Source: Allohahella sp002354735 (GTDB taxonomy: Bacteria; Pseudomonadota; Gammaproteobacteria; Pseudomonadales; Oleiphilaceae). Taken from it: a stretch of 64,000 nt of DNA. The notes under the pieces were generated by a model. It was not told the DNA's origin, made no database searches, and saw only the letters and a list, made by a program, of their open reading frames with translations. The DNA is taken from NCBI RefSeq assembly GCF_047946665.1, contig NZ_CP172312.1, positions 4,278,001-4,342,000 on the forward strand, read 5' to 3'. This document shows, in pieces, positions 1-9,300 of the stretch (its first letter is position 1; each line of letters opens with the position of its first letter). The translations under genes were made by a program, and so were the position numbers.

Positions 1-590
1 TGTGTCTCGAACTCCAGGCGGACCTCTTGGGCTTGTTGCCGAATCCGGACGGTCTGACCGGCCTCAAGACGGAATATGCCCTGGAATAGCGTTTCGCTGC
101 CCGGCAGAAGACCAGTAGTCAGGAAATGATTGAGATGACCGGCATGCAAGGTCGTGTCGGGTGTCAACGTGGCGAGGAAGTGCAGCGATGTTGAAAACAG
201 AATGGCGTGGTTCACCCGGCGGTAGTAGAGCGGGGCTACGCCCGCCTGGTCACAACTGAGCAGTATGTCACCCTGGTCGGTGATACAGGCCATGGCGAAG
301 CTGCCGTAGCGTGGTGCGGCTATTGCCTGCCCTTGCGCTTGCTCCTGTTTGACTGGCTCGCGGACCCCGTCAGGGTCAGCCATCACCCCGGTCCAGGCAC
401 AGCCGCTGGCATCTGCGGTCGCACCATCGTGCAGGCTATCAATGCGCTGGGCCGCGCCGGCAGGATGTTGATGCGCAGTCAATGCCCGTGCCAGTTCACA
501 GGTGTAAAGATGCTCGATGTAATGCATCAGCATGGATGGCTGGTTTTTCGGGCAAACCACGCCCATGATCTCCACCGCGCCCCGTCTCAC
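1..590 (-). CDS. Asparagine synthase-like protein, N-terminal part (runs off the window)
   Basis: The frame is open from a GTG at 590 to the window edge (about 196 codons). Near the end lie DQAGVAPLYYRR, ILFSTSLHFL and LLPGSETLFQGIFRLEAG, the typical end of the class II glutamine-amidotransferase half of asparagine synthetase B (compare DRFGxxPLYY and PGPxTLFExIxxLPPG). The family's catalytic Cys2 is not seen: the N-terminus reads MRRGAVEIMGVVCPK. The amidotransferase half may therefore be inactive, or the true start may differ (ATG at 566 is an alternative). The GTG overlaps the TGA of the upstream hydrolase (GTGA, 587-590), so the two are probably translationally coupled. The synthetase domain would lie beyond position 1. 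The substrate is unknown. Confidence 0.72.
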   Translation of the reverse strand, partial: MRRGAVEIMGVVCPKNQPSMLMHYIEHLYTCELARALTAHQHPAGAAQRIDSLHDGATADASGCAWTGVMADPDGVREPVKQEQAQGQAIAAPRYGSFAMACITDQGDILLSCDQAGVAPLYYRRVNHAILFSTSLHFLATLTPDTTLHAGHLNHFLTTGLLPGSETLFQGIFRLEAGQTVRIRQQAQEVRLEFET

Positions 591-1534
591 GATGCTACCT
601 TTTCGAACGCTACCTTCTGAACTTTCAATAGCGCATTGAGCCACAGGGTAATTTCCAGCGACGCCGTTTTTACTATCCCGAGATGATCTACGCCGGGAAC
701 CAGGATCGTGCGATTCTGGGGGTGAAAAGGAATATGCCAGCGCTGGGCAGCTTCGATGCTGAGCGGAGAGGTGACTTCGTCGTCACGACCTATCGTGATA
801 AAGAGTGGCTTTGTAAGGGTGCCCAGGATGTCGTTATAGTTAAGGGCCTTGAGCGACTCCATCATTCTGAAACTGTATCGCTGCACTCTATTATCCAGCT
901 GCGATAACAGAGGATCGGCCGGGAAGTACCCTGTCTTGAGATGCCCCAGCATCGGCATGACCTGGCATAGCAGTGCACGCACCAGCGAAACCTTGAACAT
1001 ATGTCGATGGAACGGGGCTGGTGCAGGATCATATGCGGTCTTGCGACGCCAGTGCTTAAGGCGGAACAGGAAGCGATTGAGACCGATATCGGTACGCGCG
1101 GTCTCTATATTGCCGGGCAGCACCGGCGACATGAGAACCAGTCCCCGCAGCGCTTGATCGCTATATTTGTCGACGTAGCGAAGCGCAACGGTAGCACCGG
1201 CTGAGTGTCCGGAGAGAATGACGGGGGTGTGAGGATGCTTATGTCGAATGACCTGAATGATATCAGCCACATCATCTTCAAGCTGGCCGATATAATTCAC
1301 CATGCCCCGCCCACCCTGCGAGTTGCCGTTTCCACGGAAATCCAGGAGGTAGGTAGTGAAACCATGACTGGCCAGCTGGCTGCCGTAGGGCTCGTATAGA
1401 CTGCTGTTATAGGAGCCGCCATGCAGGTGCAGGACCACGGCATGTTCGGCCGCCGACTCAAAGTGGCGCAGCGCGAGCCGACATCCATCTCGTGCGAAGA
1501 CATCGAGCGCCTGATATTCAGCGAGTGTGTGCAT
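587..1534 (-). CDS. Alpha/beta-hydrolase (lysophospholipase-like)
   Basis: About 315 residues with an alpha/beta-hydrolase layout: oxyanion region HLHGGSYNS, a DFRGNGNSQGG loop, nucleophile elbow GHSAG, and late acid and histidine in GRDDEVTSP and GVDHLGI. This resembles monoglyceride lipase or lysophospholipase-type enzymes acting on esters; no signal peptide is visible, so it is probably cytoplasmic. The chosen ATG at 1534 follows GGAAAG at good spacing; an ATG at 1549 and a TTG at 1558 are in frame upstream. The TGA overlaps the GTG of the asparagine-synthase-like gene, suggesting the hydrolase and an amide-forming enzyme act together, perhaps in tailoring a small molecule or polymer. The substrate cannot be read from sequence. 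Confidence 0.8.
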   Translation of the reverse strand: MHTLAEYQALDVFARDGCRLALRHFESAAEHAVVLHLHGGSYNSSLYEPYGSQLASHGFTTYLLDFRGNGNSQGGRGMVNYIGQLEDDVADIIQVIRHKHPHTPVILSGHSAGATVALRYVDKYSDQALRGLVLMSPVLPGNIETARTDIGLNRFLFRLKHWRRKTAYDPAPAPFHRHMFKVSLVRALLCQVMPMLGHLKTGYFPADPLLSQLDNRVQRYSFRMMESLKALNYNDILGTLTKPLFITIGRDDEVTSPLSIEAAQRWHIPFHPQNRTILVPGVDHLGIVKTASLEITLWLNALLKVQKVAFEKVAS

Positions 1535-1704
1535 CCCTGTACTTTCCATTTGCGTCAATGCTGCCGCTCTGTTCCTGAAGGAGCAGGAATCCGGGGTCAG
1601 CTTTATAAGTATCTGTTATACGTGAAGTGTACAGGAGCGGGTGGGGGCGAAATGTGACCTGCTGCGAAAACCGGTCATGGTAGCCGCAGTGAGTATTGGC
1701 AGTT

Positions 1705-2208
1705 TCAGCGTTTGCGACGGAAGTCCCATGGAGCCTCGGGATTAGCCTGTTGCCAGAGCCCGGTCTTGGTGGAACGTGCAGCAAGTTCGGCTATGGCGTA
1801 GATTTTCTGGTCCTCAGGTGTCTGATCCTTTATGAAATGCTTGTAGTGCCAGGCGAGTCCCTGTCGGATCTGCGCAAGCCCGACATCCTCGCCCCTAACG
1901 AAGACCTTGCCAATGATGCGGCCATAGCGATCGCGCTTGTTCCAGCTGACGGACACCGACTTTTCGAAAACAAGATCTGCCATATTCGCGCGTGAGACCT
2001 GACCAAAGGCCTGGCCACGCTCAGGCGCGTCGATGCCGCCTAACCTGATCCTGTGCTGTTGTCGCTTCCCGTCCAGCACAGTAATGGTATCGCCATCGGA
2101 TACCTTGACCACCAGACCGTGTAGCAGTTCGGCGAAGAGGTGCTGAGAGCAGCTCAGCATGATACCGAGCAGCAGGGCTCGGCTTATCGTGAGATGGTTA
2201 AGCTTCAT
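1705..2208 (-). CDS. Secreted thermonuclease-family (SNase-like) protein
   Basis: A 167-residue protein with an N-terminal signal peptide (SRALLLGIMLSCSQHLFA) followed by one staphylococcal-nuclease OB-fold domain. Active-site features are visible: DGDTITVLDG, RIRLGGIDAPERGQ (Arg and Glu of the first motif) and RDRYGRIIGKVFV (the second arginine). It probably cleaves DNA or RNA in a calcium-dependent way in the periplasm or outside the cell. The ATG at 2208 is preferred over one at 2229 because it places the basic n-region directly before the hydrophobic core. It lies 43 bases after fruA and may be on the same transcript, but nothing links it to sugar transport. Confidence 0.85.
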   Translation of the reverse strand: MKLNHLTISRALLLGIMLSCSQHLFAELLHGLVVKVSDGDTITVLDGKRQQHRIRLGGIDAPERGQAFGQVSRANMADLVFEKSVSVSWNKRDRYGRIIGKVFVRGEDVGLAQIRQGLAWHYKHFIKDQTPEDQKIYAIAELAARSTKTGLWQQANPEAPWDFRRKR

Positions 2209-2251
2209 GACTGCGCATCTTAGCCCCAACTGAGGTTCCGGCCAACGCGGC

Positions 2252-4042
2252 TCAGGCCGTAGCTGTTGCAGGAACAGCGTTGCGGCTCCGAAGTATCAGA
2301 TAGAGCAGGGCCGTGACCATTGTGCCGGCTGCGATCGCGCCAAGATAGAGAAGCGCTGGCGTTATGGCGTTCGGGATGAACAGCACGAAAATCCCGCCAT
2401 GCGGCGCCATGAGCTTTGCGCCCACCAGCATCGACAGGGCGCCCGTCGTCGCGCCACCCAATATGCAGGCTGGTAGGACCCTGACAGGATCCTTCGCTGC
2501 GAAGGGGATGGCACCCTCTGAAATAAAGCACAGGCCAAGGACGAACGCGGCCTTTCCAGCTTCCTGTTCGGTTTTGCTGAATTGGCGCTTACGAATGAAT
2601 GTTGCCACACCGAGTCCCAGCGCGGGCACCATACCTGCGGCCATGATGGCTGCCATTGGTGCGTAACTCTGACTCGCCAGCAGGCCCACCCCAAAGGTAT
2701 AAGCGGCCTTGTTTACCGGCCCGCCCAGGTCGAAGCACATCATCGCGCCAAGAATGATGCCGAGTACTACAGCGTTAGTTGAGCCCATGCCTTGCAGGAA
2801 GCCAGTGAGACTCGACATAACTGCAGCCACAGGGGTGCCGACGATGTAGATCATGATCAGGCCGGTGGCCAGGCTCGCCAGCAATGGCACGATCAGGATG
2901 GGCTTGAGTGACTCCACAGATTTCGGTAGTCGCACATAGTCGACGAGTGCTTTCGCACAGTAGCCCGCAATGAAGCCTGCCAAAATACCGCCGAGAAAAC
3001 CCGCCCCCAGGCTGCTGGCCAGCATGCCACCAATCAAGCCTGGGGCAAGTCCGGGCCTGTCTGCAATCGAAAAGGCAATATAGCCGGCAAGTACGGGGAT
3101 CATCAGCGCGAATGCGGTCTCACCACCTATCATCATCAGCGCGGCTGGCAGGCTGCCTTCTTCCTTGAAAGCCTCTATGCCAAACACAAAGGAAAGTGCA
3201 ATGATCAGCCCGCCGGCCACCACCACGGGTAGCATGAACGATACGCCCGTCATCAGGTGCTTGTAGATGCCTGACTGCGCCTTACCAGGGGCTGGCGTGC
3301 TACTGCCCTCGCTGCTATCGGCGCCTTCAGTCTTCGCATTCGAAATAGCCGCCTGCACGATATCCATGGGTTTCTTCAAAGCTGCGCCGGTGCTGCAGCG
3401 ATAGATGCGCTTCCCCGTAAAACGGCTTGTATCGACCTCAATATCGACAGCAAGAATAACAAGGTCGGCATCGGCGATATTGTCGTCGGTCAGTGCATTG
3501 GCGGCACCCACCGAACCCCGTGTCTCAACCTTGATTCGGTGGCCGAGCTGCCTGGCAGTAGCTTCCAGCGCCTCCGCAGCCATGAAGGTATGCGCGACGC
3601 CGGTAGGACAGGCTGTGACAGCCACGATATTGAACGCTTCTCTTGTCTGCGCCACGGTTTTGCCATCGGCAAGGCCTGGCACAGGCGAGGTGGCTGCCGA
3701 ATCAGCTAGTCCTGTCGAGGTATCCTGAGCCTGCTGCACACTGGCTTCCCGATCGGCGAACTGCAGCCATTGCATCGGATCTGTCAGGCAAGCCGCCACC
3801 GGGCCACGGAAAATGCGCTTGCCAGCGAAGCGACCGAGATCCACATGTCCATCAGCGGCCAGTACGACCAGATCGGCCGCTGCAATCTGCGCGGCGCTGA
3901 AATGCTGGACGGGCTGGACACTGGAGTGAATCTCGGTGGTGATGGACCAGTTCAATTCTGCCGCGGCGCGAGCAAGCGCGGTTGCGGCGAGATAGCAGCT
4001 GGTGAGCCCAGCAGGGCACTGCGTCAGGATCAATACGTTCAT
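2252..4042 (-). CDS. fruA: PTS fructose transporter subunit EIIBC
   Basis: Inner-membrane fructose permease of the phosphotransferase system, making fructose 1-phosphate during uptake. The 596 residues are arranged as a first EIIB-like domain (about 1-100, QCPAGLTS with Cys9), a linker, a second EIIB domain (about 136-235, TACPTGVAHTFMAAE with Cys145) and an EIIC membrane domain (about 260-590) containing GGPVNKAAYTFG and APHGGIF. Tandem EIIB domains are usual for FruA of enteric bacteria and pseudomonads; the second carries the canonical phosphorylated cysteine motif. It is the last gene of fruBKA, 9 bases after fruK, and is expected to be controlled by Cra from the boxes at 7993-8085. Confidence 0.96.
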   Translation of the reverse strand: MNVLILTQCPAGLTSCYLAATALARAAAELNWSITTEIHSSVQPVQHFSAAQIAAADLVVLAADGHVDLGRFAGKRIFRGPVAACLTDPMQWLQFADREASVQQAQDTSTGLADSAATSPVPGLADGKTVAQTREAFNIVAVTACPTGVAHTFMAAEALEATARQLGHRIKVETRGSVGAANALTDDNIADADLVILAVDIEVDTSRFTGKRIYRCSTGAALKKPMDIVQAAISNAKTEGADSSEGSSTPAPGKAQSGIYKHLMTGVSFMLPVVVAGGLIIALSFVFGIEAFKEEGSLPAALMMIGGETAFALMIPVLAGYIAFSIADRPGLAPGLIGGMLASSLGAGFLGGILAGFIAGYCAKALVDYVRLPKSVESLKPILIVPLLASLATGLIMIYIVGTPVAAVMSSLTGFLQGMGSTNAVVLGIILGAMMCFDLGGPVNKAAYTFGVGLLASQSYAPMAAIMAAGMVPALGLGVATFIRKRQFSKTEQEAGKAAFVLGLCFISEGAIPFAAKDPVRVLPACILGGATTGALSMLVGAKLMAPHGGIFVLFIPNAITPALLYLGAIAAGTMVTALLYLILRSRNAVPATATA

Positions 4043-4051
4043 GAGGTCACC

Positions 4052-5038
4052 TCAACACGAGAAGGGCAGTGGCTTCACAGTCACTTGTTGTTGTAGTTGT
4101 AGCAGTGTATTCCGGCTCGTCACGCCAACGCCGATCTGGCTCACTGCCAAGGCAGACAGAGCCGTGGCCAGGCGGAACGTTTCCACCGGGTCCATCCGCC
4201 TGGATAGGCCGTACGCCAGACCGGCCACCATGCTGTCGCCTGCGCCCACCGTGCTGACGGTTTCGACCTTCGGTGGCATGGCCTGCAGGGACTGGTGACG
4301 GTTATACCAGCGGGCGCCACATGCGCCATCCGACAACACTACATGTTCGATGCCGCTTGCCAGCAGCTTGCGAATTTCTTTTTCCTGATCCGCCGTTGTC
4401 TCGAGCGCTCGGCCGGCCAGCTGTGATAACTCACTCACATTGGGCTTGATCAGGTACGGCGATGCTGCCACGGCTGCTCGCAGTGCGGCGGCACTGGTAT
4501 CGAGTACCACATGATGCCCCTGCTTCTGCAACAGTGCAGTCAGCTCCGCATAGGCCTCTGGTGGCAGACCCTGAGGCAGGCTGCCGCTGAGGACGAACAG
4601 ATCCGCGATATCAACGAGGCTCGTGAGTTGGGCACGCAGACTTGTCCACACCGGGTCGGTGACTTCCAGCCCCGGCGAATTGATGTCGGTTACCCTCGAA
4701 CTGGATTCGGTAAGCTTGACGTTGATGCGTGTGGCGCCGGACGCGTAGGTGAACCTGTTGTCCATCTGCAGATCATCGAAGAGCAGATCAAAGGCCTGTC
4801 TGTTATCCATACCGAGTATGCCGCTTACGCAAACTGGCTGATCGAGCCCCCGCAAGACCGTCGCGACATTGATACCTTTGCCTGCTGGTCGAAGGTGCCC
4901 CTGTGATGCGATATTCACTTCACCAGTTTGCAGTTGATCAAGCTGCAAGGTGAGGTCCAATGCCGGGTTCAGAGTGAGCGTCACAATGGGCAGCAGCAGG
5001 TCGCTCGCGCTCGATACGACTTGTTCAGGCATGCTCAT
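4052..5038 (-). CDS. fruK: 1-phosphofructokinase
   Basis: Phosphorylates fructose 1-phosphate to fructose 1,6-bisphosphate in the cytoplasm. PfkB-family signatures are present: TLNPALDLTL at the N-terminus, GKGINVA for substrate and STVGAGDSMVAG with the catalytic Asp near the C-terminus. Length (328 residues) is normal. The ATG at 5038 is chosen because AGGA lies 9 bases upstream; a second ATG is at 5032. The gene overlaps the end of fruB by 14 bases, which implies translational coupling inside fruBKA. Confidence 0.96.
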   Translation of the reverse strand: MSMPEQVVSSASDLLLPIVTLTLNPALDLTLQLDQLQTGEVNIASQGHLRPAGKGINVATVLRGLDQPVCVSGILGMDNRQAFDLLFDDLQMDNRFTYASGATRINVKLTESSSRVTDINSPGLEVTDPVWTSLRAQLTSLVDIADLFVLSGSLPQGLPPEAYAELTALLQKQGHHVVLDTSAAALRAAVAASPYLIKPNVSELSQLAGRALETTADQEKEIRKLLASGIEHVVLSDGACGARWYNRHQSLQAMPPKVETVSTVGAGDSMVAGLAYGLSRRMDPVETFRLATALSALAVSQIGVGVTSRNTLLQLQQQVTVKPLPFSC

Positions 5039-7943
5039 GCGCCACAGTCCTGTCCGATGGCACCAGCAGCTCACGCACGGCTTCGCTGCTTTCCGCCTTC
5101 AGGGCACGGGCAGCCAGCGAGCGTGCATCGACCAATGAGAGGCTGCGCAAGCGGGCTTTGATTCTGGGAATTGCTCGGGCGGACATACTCAGCTCTCGTA
5201 CACCCATACCTGTCAGAATAGTGGCGCCAAGCGGATCCGAAGCAAGTTCACCACAAACACCGACCCAGATGCCGTGACGATGCGCCGCCTGAACCGTCAT
5301 TTCGATGAGTTTCAGAACAGCAGGGCTGATCGCGTCAGCCTGCCGGGACAGAACAGGGTGGCCTCGGTCGATGGCCAGCGTATATTGCGTCAGGTCGTTG
5401 GTCCCGACCGAGAAGAAATCCAGTTCCGGGGCGAAGGCCTCGGCCATCAATGCTGCTGACGGTACCTCTATCATGATACCCAGCTCTATCCGGGCGCCCG
5501 GATAGTCCGTGGCGACTTCCCGATAGATGGCCCGAATCTCCCGCCACTCGTTCAAGTCGGTAACCATCGGGAACATGATGCGCAATAAGCGGCCGTCTGC
5601 GGCTCGTAGAAGCGCGTGCAGCTGGCGCTTCAGCGTCTCGGGATAGCGTAGCGACAGGCGGACGCCACGAATGCCGAGAAAGGGGTTCTCCTCCTCGTCC
5701 ATCGGCATATAGGGCAGGGGCTTGTCACCACCGACGTCGAGGGTCCGCACTATAAGCGGACGATCCGGGCCCAATCGATCCATAACGCTGGCGTATTCGG
5801 CCTGCTGAACTTCGATCGATGGTTCCTGTGTGTGCGCCATGTAGATGAACTCGGAGCGGAACAGGCCAACCCCTTCGCAGCCGATATCGACAGCAGCATC
5901 GACGGCCTTGGCAGCCGTCAGGTTTGCCATTACTTCCATGCGGTGACCATCTGTGGTCACGGCAGGTTCCAGCCGACTGGCATGAGCCTGCTCGTTCAGT
6001 CGCTGTTCCTCTGCGATGACGGCTCTGGCGTGCGCCAGGGTAGCCTCGTCCGGCCCGACCGTGACCGTGCGAGCTTCGCAGTTGACGATGAGCAAGGTGC
6101 CTTCAACTATCGTCAACACCCGTGGTCCGCAGGCTACCAGCAGCGGGATGCCGAGGGAGCGCGCCAGAATGGCTGCGTGTGAAGTGACACCGCCTGCCGC
6201 GCTGACGATCGCTTTGACTGTAGATGGATCGCATTCACTGATTTCGGTGGGCGTAATTTCTTCGCAGACAAGCACGTGGGCTTCATCAACTGAGCGCTTG
6301 GCGTTCTGGCCAGTCAGTTCGCCCAGAACCTGGTTGCCCACGTCCCGGATGTCGATTGCGCGCTCGGCTAACAGCAGTTCAGTGCTTTGCTCCTGCGATC
6401 GAGCGAGTGCTTCGAAGCTCTGCTGCCAGCCCCACTCAGCACTGTCGCCGGCTCTGATATGCTGCTCCGCATCCTGTTGAATCTCGGGATCAGCCACCAG
6501 TTCCAGATGCATGGCGACAATCTGGGCGAGATCAGTGTTGGTGGTACGTGCAAGCTTGCCTTTGAGCGTGGTAGACACCTGGTCTATCGCCTGTTTCAGC
6601 CTCTCAAGCTCTTGTGCGGCCGGACCCTGATGGCGCTCAAAATTGAAAACGGTCTCCTTCATGGCATGGGCGGAACCAATTGCCACGCCGGGTGCCCCAG
6701 GTAGACCTTTGAGTATTTCACCCGGCGTGAGTGGCTTTAAGGGAATGCTCTCGGACGCGCCTTCATCGGAGACCCGATCAGGCAGGTGGATGACAGGGTC
6801 CCCGAGGCCACCGGAGACTGCTGCACAGATTTCAGCGAGTGCCTTGTCAGCCTCTGGGCCATCGATGGTAAAGCGCAGGCGATCGCCGAGCCCGGCGCCG
6901 AGACTGATGAGTTTGGTGACGCTCTGGGCCGAGACTTCGCTGCCGTGGCCGTCGAGGTTTTCTACCCAGATCTGAGTGTTGTAGTTTTTGGCCAGCCTGG
7001 CGAGGTTGGCAGCAGGACGGGCATGCAGACCGTGCGGCATGGGTAGTCGACAAACTACCTGTTGACCTGCAAGTTCACTGGCACTCAGCAGACGCACCAC
7101 ATCTGCAGCGCGGCTTGCGCCAGCCAGCTCATTGAGCCTGCTCGCCATAGCCAGCTCGGCGAGTTTGTCGAGCAGCGGTCTGTGATGGTCGCTTCGAGTG
7201 GCAATAACAATCAGCATGGCCAGTGATTCGCCAGAAAGTGGCAGCGGTGTATTTGGCTGGATAACTGCAGCGCCGCCATTGTCGGCGGCCGTTTTCAGTG
7301 TGCTCACCCACACACCTTTGCCGAGGTGAAATGGTGGAATCGAAGGTAGGGTGGAGAGCTCGGCCTGCGTCAGGGCCTTCTTCTGCCAAAGTATGGCTGC
7401 GGCGATACCCACCGCCTCCATGAAACTGCTGGCCTCTGAGCGGAGACGAACCTGGGCCTTTGCGAACAGAAAATCACCGCTCGCAGGCTCACTGCCCAGC
7501 TTGCCGCTGAGCAGGTTGCCAACCGTGGCAACATCGCCAGTTGTATGAAGCTGGCGGGCCAGGCTCTCGTCGCCAATCACATGCGTCAGCTGGCGCAGTA
7601 TGTCCAGGTGCTCATCAGACTGTGCGGCAATACCAATGACGGTATAGGCAGTTTGCGGCTTGCCAGTGTCACAGTCATCGCCCCAGGCAATGCCTTCGGG
7701 GAAACGCAGCACCTTGATGCCGGTCCGCCTCACCAGACCCCGTGTATCGGTGGTGCCATGTGGAATGGCGATGCCGTTGCCGAGATAGGTCGACGTTTGC
7801 TGTTCGCGATCGAGCATGCCTTGTTCGTAGGCGGGGTCGACGAGTCCTGAAGCGACCATGCGCTCGGCCAGCTGCCGAATAACGTCCTCTTTGTGAGAGG
7901 CAGTCGCGTGAAGATTAATGTCGTCGGCACTGAGTTTGAGCAT
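5025..7943 (-). CDS. fruB: Fused PTS phosphoryl carrier EIIA(Fru)-HPr-EI
   Basis: A 972-residue soluble protein that carries phosphate from phosphoenolpyruvate to FruA. Domains in order: EIIA-Fru (about 1-145, IAIPHGT with His62), a linker, HPr (about 295-380, HGLHARPA with phosphorylated His307), and Enzyme I (about 410-972, GGVTSHAAILARS with His589 and GVCGELASDP containing the catalytic Cys). This three-domain form is the one known from Pseudomonas FruB, which needs no separate EI or HPr. The ATG at 7943 fits the family start (MLKLSADDI); an ATG at 7958 is also in frame. First gene of the operon, transcribed away from cra. Confidence 0.96.
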   Translation of the reverse strand: MLKLSADDINLHATASHKEDVIRQLAERMVASGLVDPAYEQGMLDREQQTSTYLGNGIAIPHGTTDTRGLVRRTGIKVLRFPEGIAWGDDCDTGKPQTAYTVIGIAAQSDEHLDILRQLTHVIGDESLARQLHTTGDVATVGNLLSGKLGSEPASGDFLFAKAQVRLRSEASSFMEAVGIAAAILWQKKALTQAELSTLPSIPPFHLGKGVWVSTLKTAADNGGAAVIQPNTPLPLSGESLAMLIVIATRSDHHRPLLDKLAELAMASRLNELAGASRAADVVRLLSASELAGQQVVCRLPMPHGLHARPAANLARLAKNYNTQIWVENLDGHGSEVSAQSVTKLISLGAGLGDRLRFTIDGPEADKALAEICAAVSGGLGDPVIHLPDRVSDEGASESIPLKPLTPGEILKGLPGAPGVAIGSAHAMKETVFNFERHQGPAAQELERLKQAIDQVSTTLKGKLARTTNTDLAQIVAMHLELVADPEIQQDAEQHIRAGDSAEWGWQQSFEALARSQEQSTELLLAERAIDIRDVGNQVLGELTGQNAKRSVDEAHVLVCEEITPTEISECDPSTVKAIVSAAGGVTSHAAILARSLGIPLLVACGPRVLTIVEGTLLIVNCEARTVTVGPDEATLAHARAVIAEEQRLNEQAHASRLEPAVTTDGHRMEVMANLTAAKAVDAAVDIGCEGVGLFRSEFIYMAHTQEPSIEVQQAEYASVMDRLGPDRPLIVRTLDVGGDKPLPYMPMDEEENPFLGIRGVRLSLRYPETLKRQLHALLRAADGRLLRIMFPMVTDLNEWREIRAIYREVATDYPGARIELGIMIEVPSAALMAEAFAPELDFFSVGTNDLTQYTLAIDRGHPVLSRQADAISPAVLKLIEMTVQAAHRHGIWVGVCGELASDPLGATILTGMGVRELSMSARAIPRIKARLRSLSLVDARSLAARALKAESSEAVRELLVPSDRTVAHEHA

Positions 7944-7992
7944 TGTTTTTATTTCCATCGACTGAACCCCGAACATTTGGTCAGAAGACCTT

Positions 7993-8085
7993 GCTGAATC
8001 GATAATGCTAATCATCCTGAAACGATTCAGCCCGAAAAGCAAGTCTTTGCGTAAATCTGCTCCAATATTGAGCTGAATCGGTTAT
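7993..8085. promoter_or_regulatory. Three Cra (FruR) operator boxes between fruB and cra
   Basis: Three 14-mers fit the Cra consensus RSTGAAWCSNTHHW without mismatch: GCTGAATCGATAAT at 7993-8006 (+), GCTGAATCGTTTCA at 8018-8031 (minus strand) and GCTGAATCGGTTAT at 8072-8085 (+). The first and third also share the following GCT. They fill the divergent gap between fruB and cra, so the repressor probably controls both the operon and itself, released by fructose 1-phosphate. The consensus is known; the binding is inferred. Confidence 0.85.
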
Positions 8086-8122
8086 GCTCACCATCTGGAT
8101 GTTCCATGAAGAGGTCCATGTA

Positions 8123-9154
8123 GTGAAGCTAGAAGAGATTGCCCGCCTGGCCGGCGTTTCCAAGGCTACTGTCAGCAGTGTCCTCAACGGCAAAGCTGGA
8201 AAATATCGCATCAGCACTGATACGCAGGAGAAGGTCAGGGCGGTCGCCCTTGAACACGGCTATCAGGCGAATCACTCAGCGGCTGCGCTACGGCGTGGCA
8301 CCAGCCGGTCTATCGGTTTCATCATCCCCGATTTCGAAAATCGCAGCTATCTACGCATCGCAAAGCATCTGGAGACGCTATCGCGTGCAGAGGGATACCA
8401 GCTGGTGATAGCGAGCTCGGATGACGACTTCGAGATAGAGCTGGCGGCGGCTCGGATGATGGTCTCGCGTGGCATCGATGCTCTCGTGGTGTCGTCATGC
8501 ACGACCGAAGCGGAGACAACATACGCCGATATCCAGCAGAAGGGCACGCCAGTTGTTGTACTCGACAGACCCATTGGCAGCGGCTTTTGCAGTGTGCTCA
8601 GTGACGACCGGCAGGGCGCGTTCGAACTCGTACAATCGATGTCACTCGACTCCCCGCCCACCCGAGTGAAAGACGCCGTGCTCATTGGTGCCATGCCGGA
8701 AATGAAGATCAGCCAGCTTCGGGAGCAGGGTTTTCGTGCCGCTGTTGCCGATATCCCAAAGCTGCAAGCCCACTGCTGCTACGGCGCCAGCTTCGATATT
8801 GCTTCTGCGAAGGTGGCGCTGGATGCCGCCAGAACCCAGATCGGGCGCACGCCAGATGCCATCGTCACCACCTCCTTCAGTCTGCTCGAAGGGGTGATGG
8901 AGGCGCTTCGCAGCGAAATGCAGGTGGCCTGGAGCAAGGCAGTGTCGCCAGTGCGGCTGGCGACCTTCGGCGACAGTCGTTTACTGGATTTCCTGCCCTT
9001 CCCGGTCAATTCACTCAGCCAGCAACATGAAGCAGTCGCTGAAGCGGCCTGGCGGCTCGTCCGCAAAGCCCTCGAGGACGATTATCAACCTGAAACCGTT
9101 GTTATAGCGCGTATGTTGCAGAACCGATGGCTAACGTGGGCCAGCCGGGGGTAA
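8123..9154 (+). CDS. cra: LacI-family catabolite repressor/activator Cra (FruR)
   Basis: A 343-residue LacI/GalR regulator that senses fructose 1-phosphate. The N-terminal helix-turn-helix (KLEEIARLAGVSKATVSSV) and hinge (AALRRGTSRSIGFIIPD) match Cra/FruR closely, and the periplasmic-binding-protein-like core includes VIASSDDDFEIE and ATFGDSRLLDFL. The start is a GTG at 8123: it follows AGAGG at 8 bases and gives the family N-terminus, while the ATG at 8084 lies inside the third Cra box. Divergent from fruBKA. A local fructose role is certain; wider control of central carbon flow is family knowledge only. Confidence 0.94.
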   Translation: MKLEEIARLAGVSKATVSSVLNGKAGKYRISTDTQEKVRAVALEHGYQANHSAAALRRGTSRSIGFIIPDFENRSYLRIAKHLETLSRAEGYQLVIASSDDDFEIELAAARMMVSRGIDALVVSSCTTEAETTYADIQQKGTPVVVLDRPIGSGFCSVLSDDRQGAFELVQSMSLDSPPTRVKDAVLIGAMPEMKISQLREQGFRAAVADIPKLQAHCCYGASFDIASAKVALDAARTQIGRTPDAIVTTSFSLLEGVMEALRSEMQVAWSKAVSPVRLATFGDSRLLDFLPFPVNSLSQQHEAVAEAAWRLVRKALEDDYQPETVVIARMLQNRWLTWASRG

Positions 9155-9300
9155 CTCGCATCCAGCGGAGAGGGACTGACTTGCCAAGCCGGTGGCATCC
9201 CTGATTATTCATTGTTCATGATAGCGCTATGGGCCAATATCAACGTATCGACTTAAAATAGAACCACATGCACAACTCGACACCGTCGCAGGTATCGCCT

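Noticed and set aside
207..620. A 137-codon plus-strand frame
   Set aside because: It lies antisense to the asparagine-synthase-like gene, has no ribosome site and no family features.
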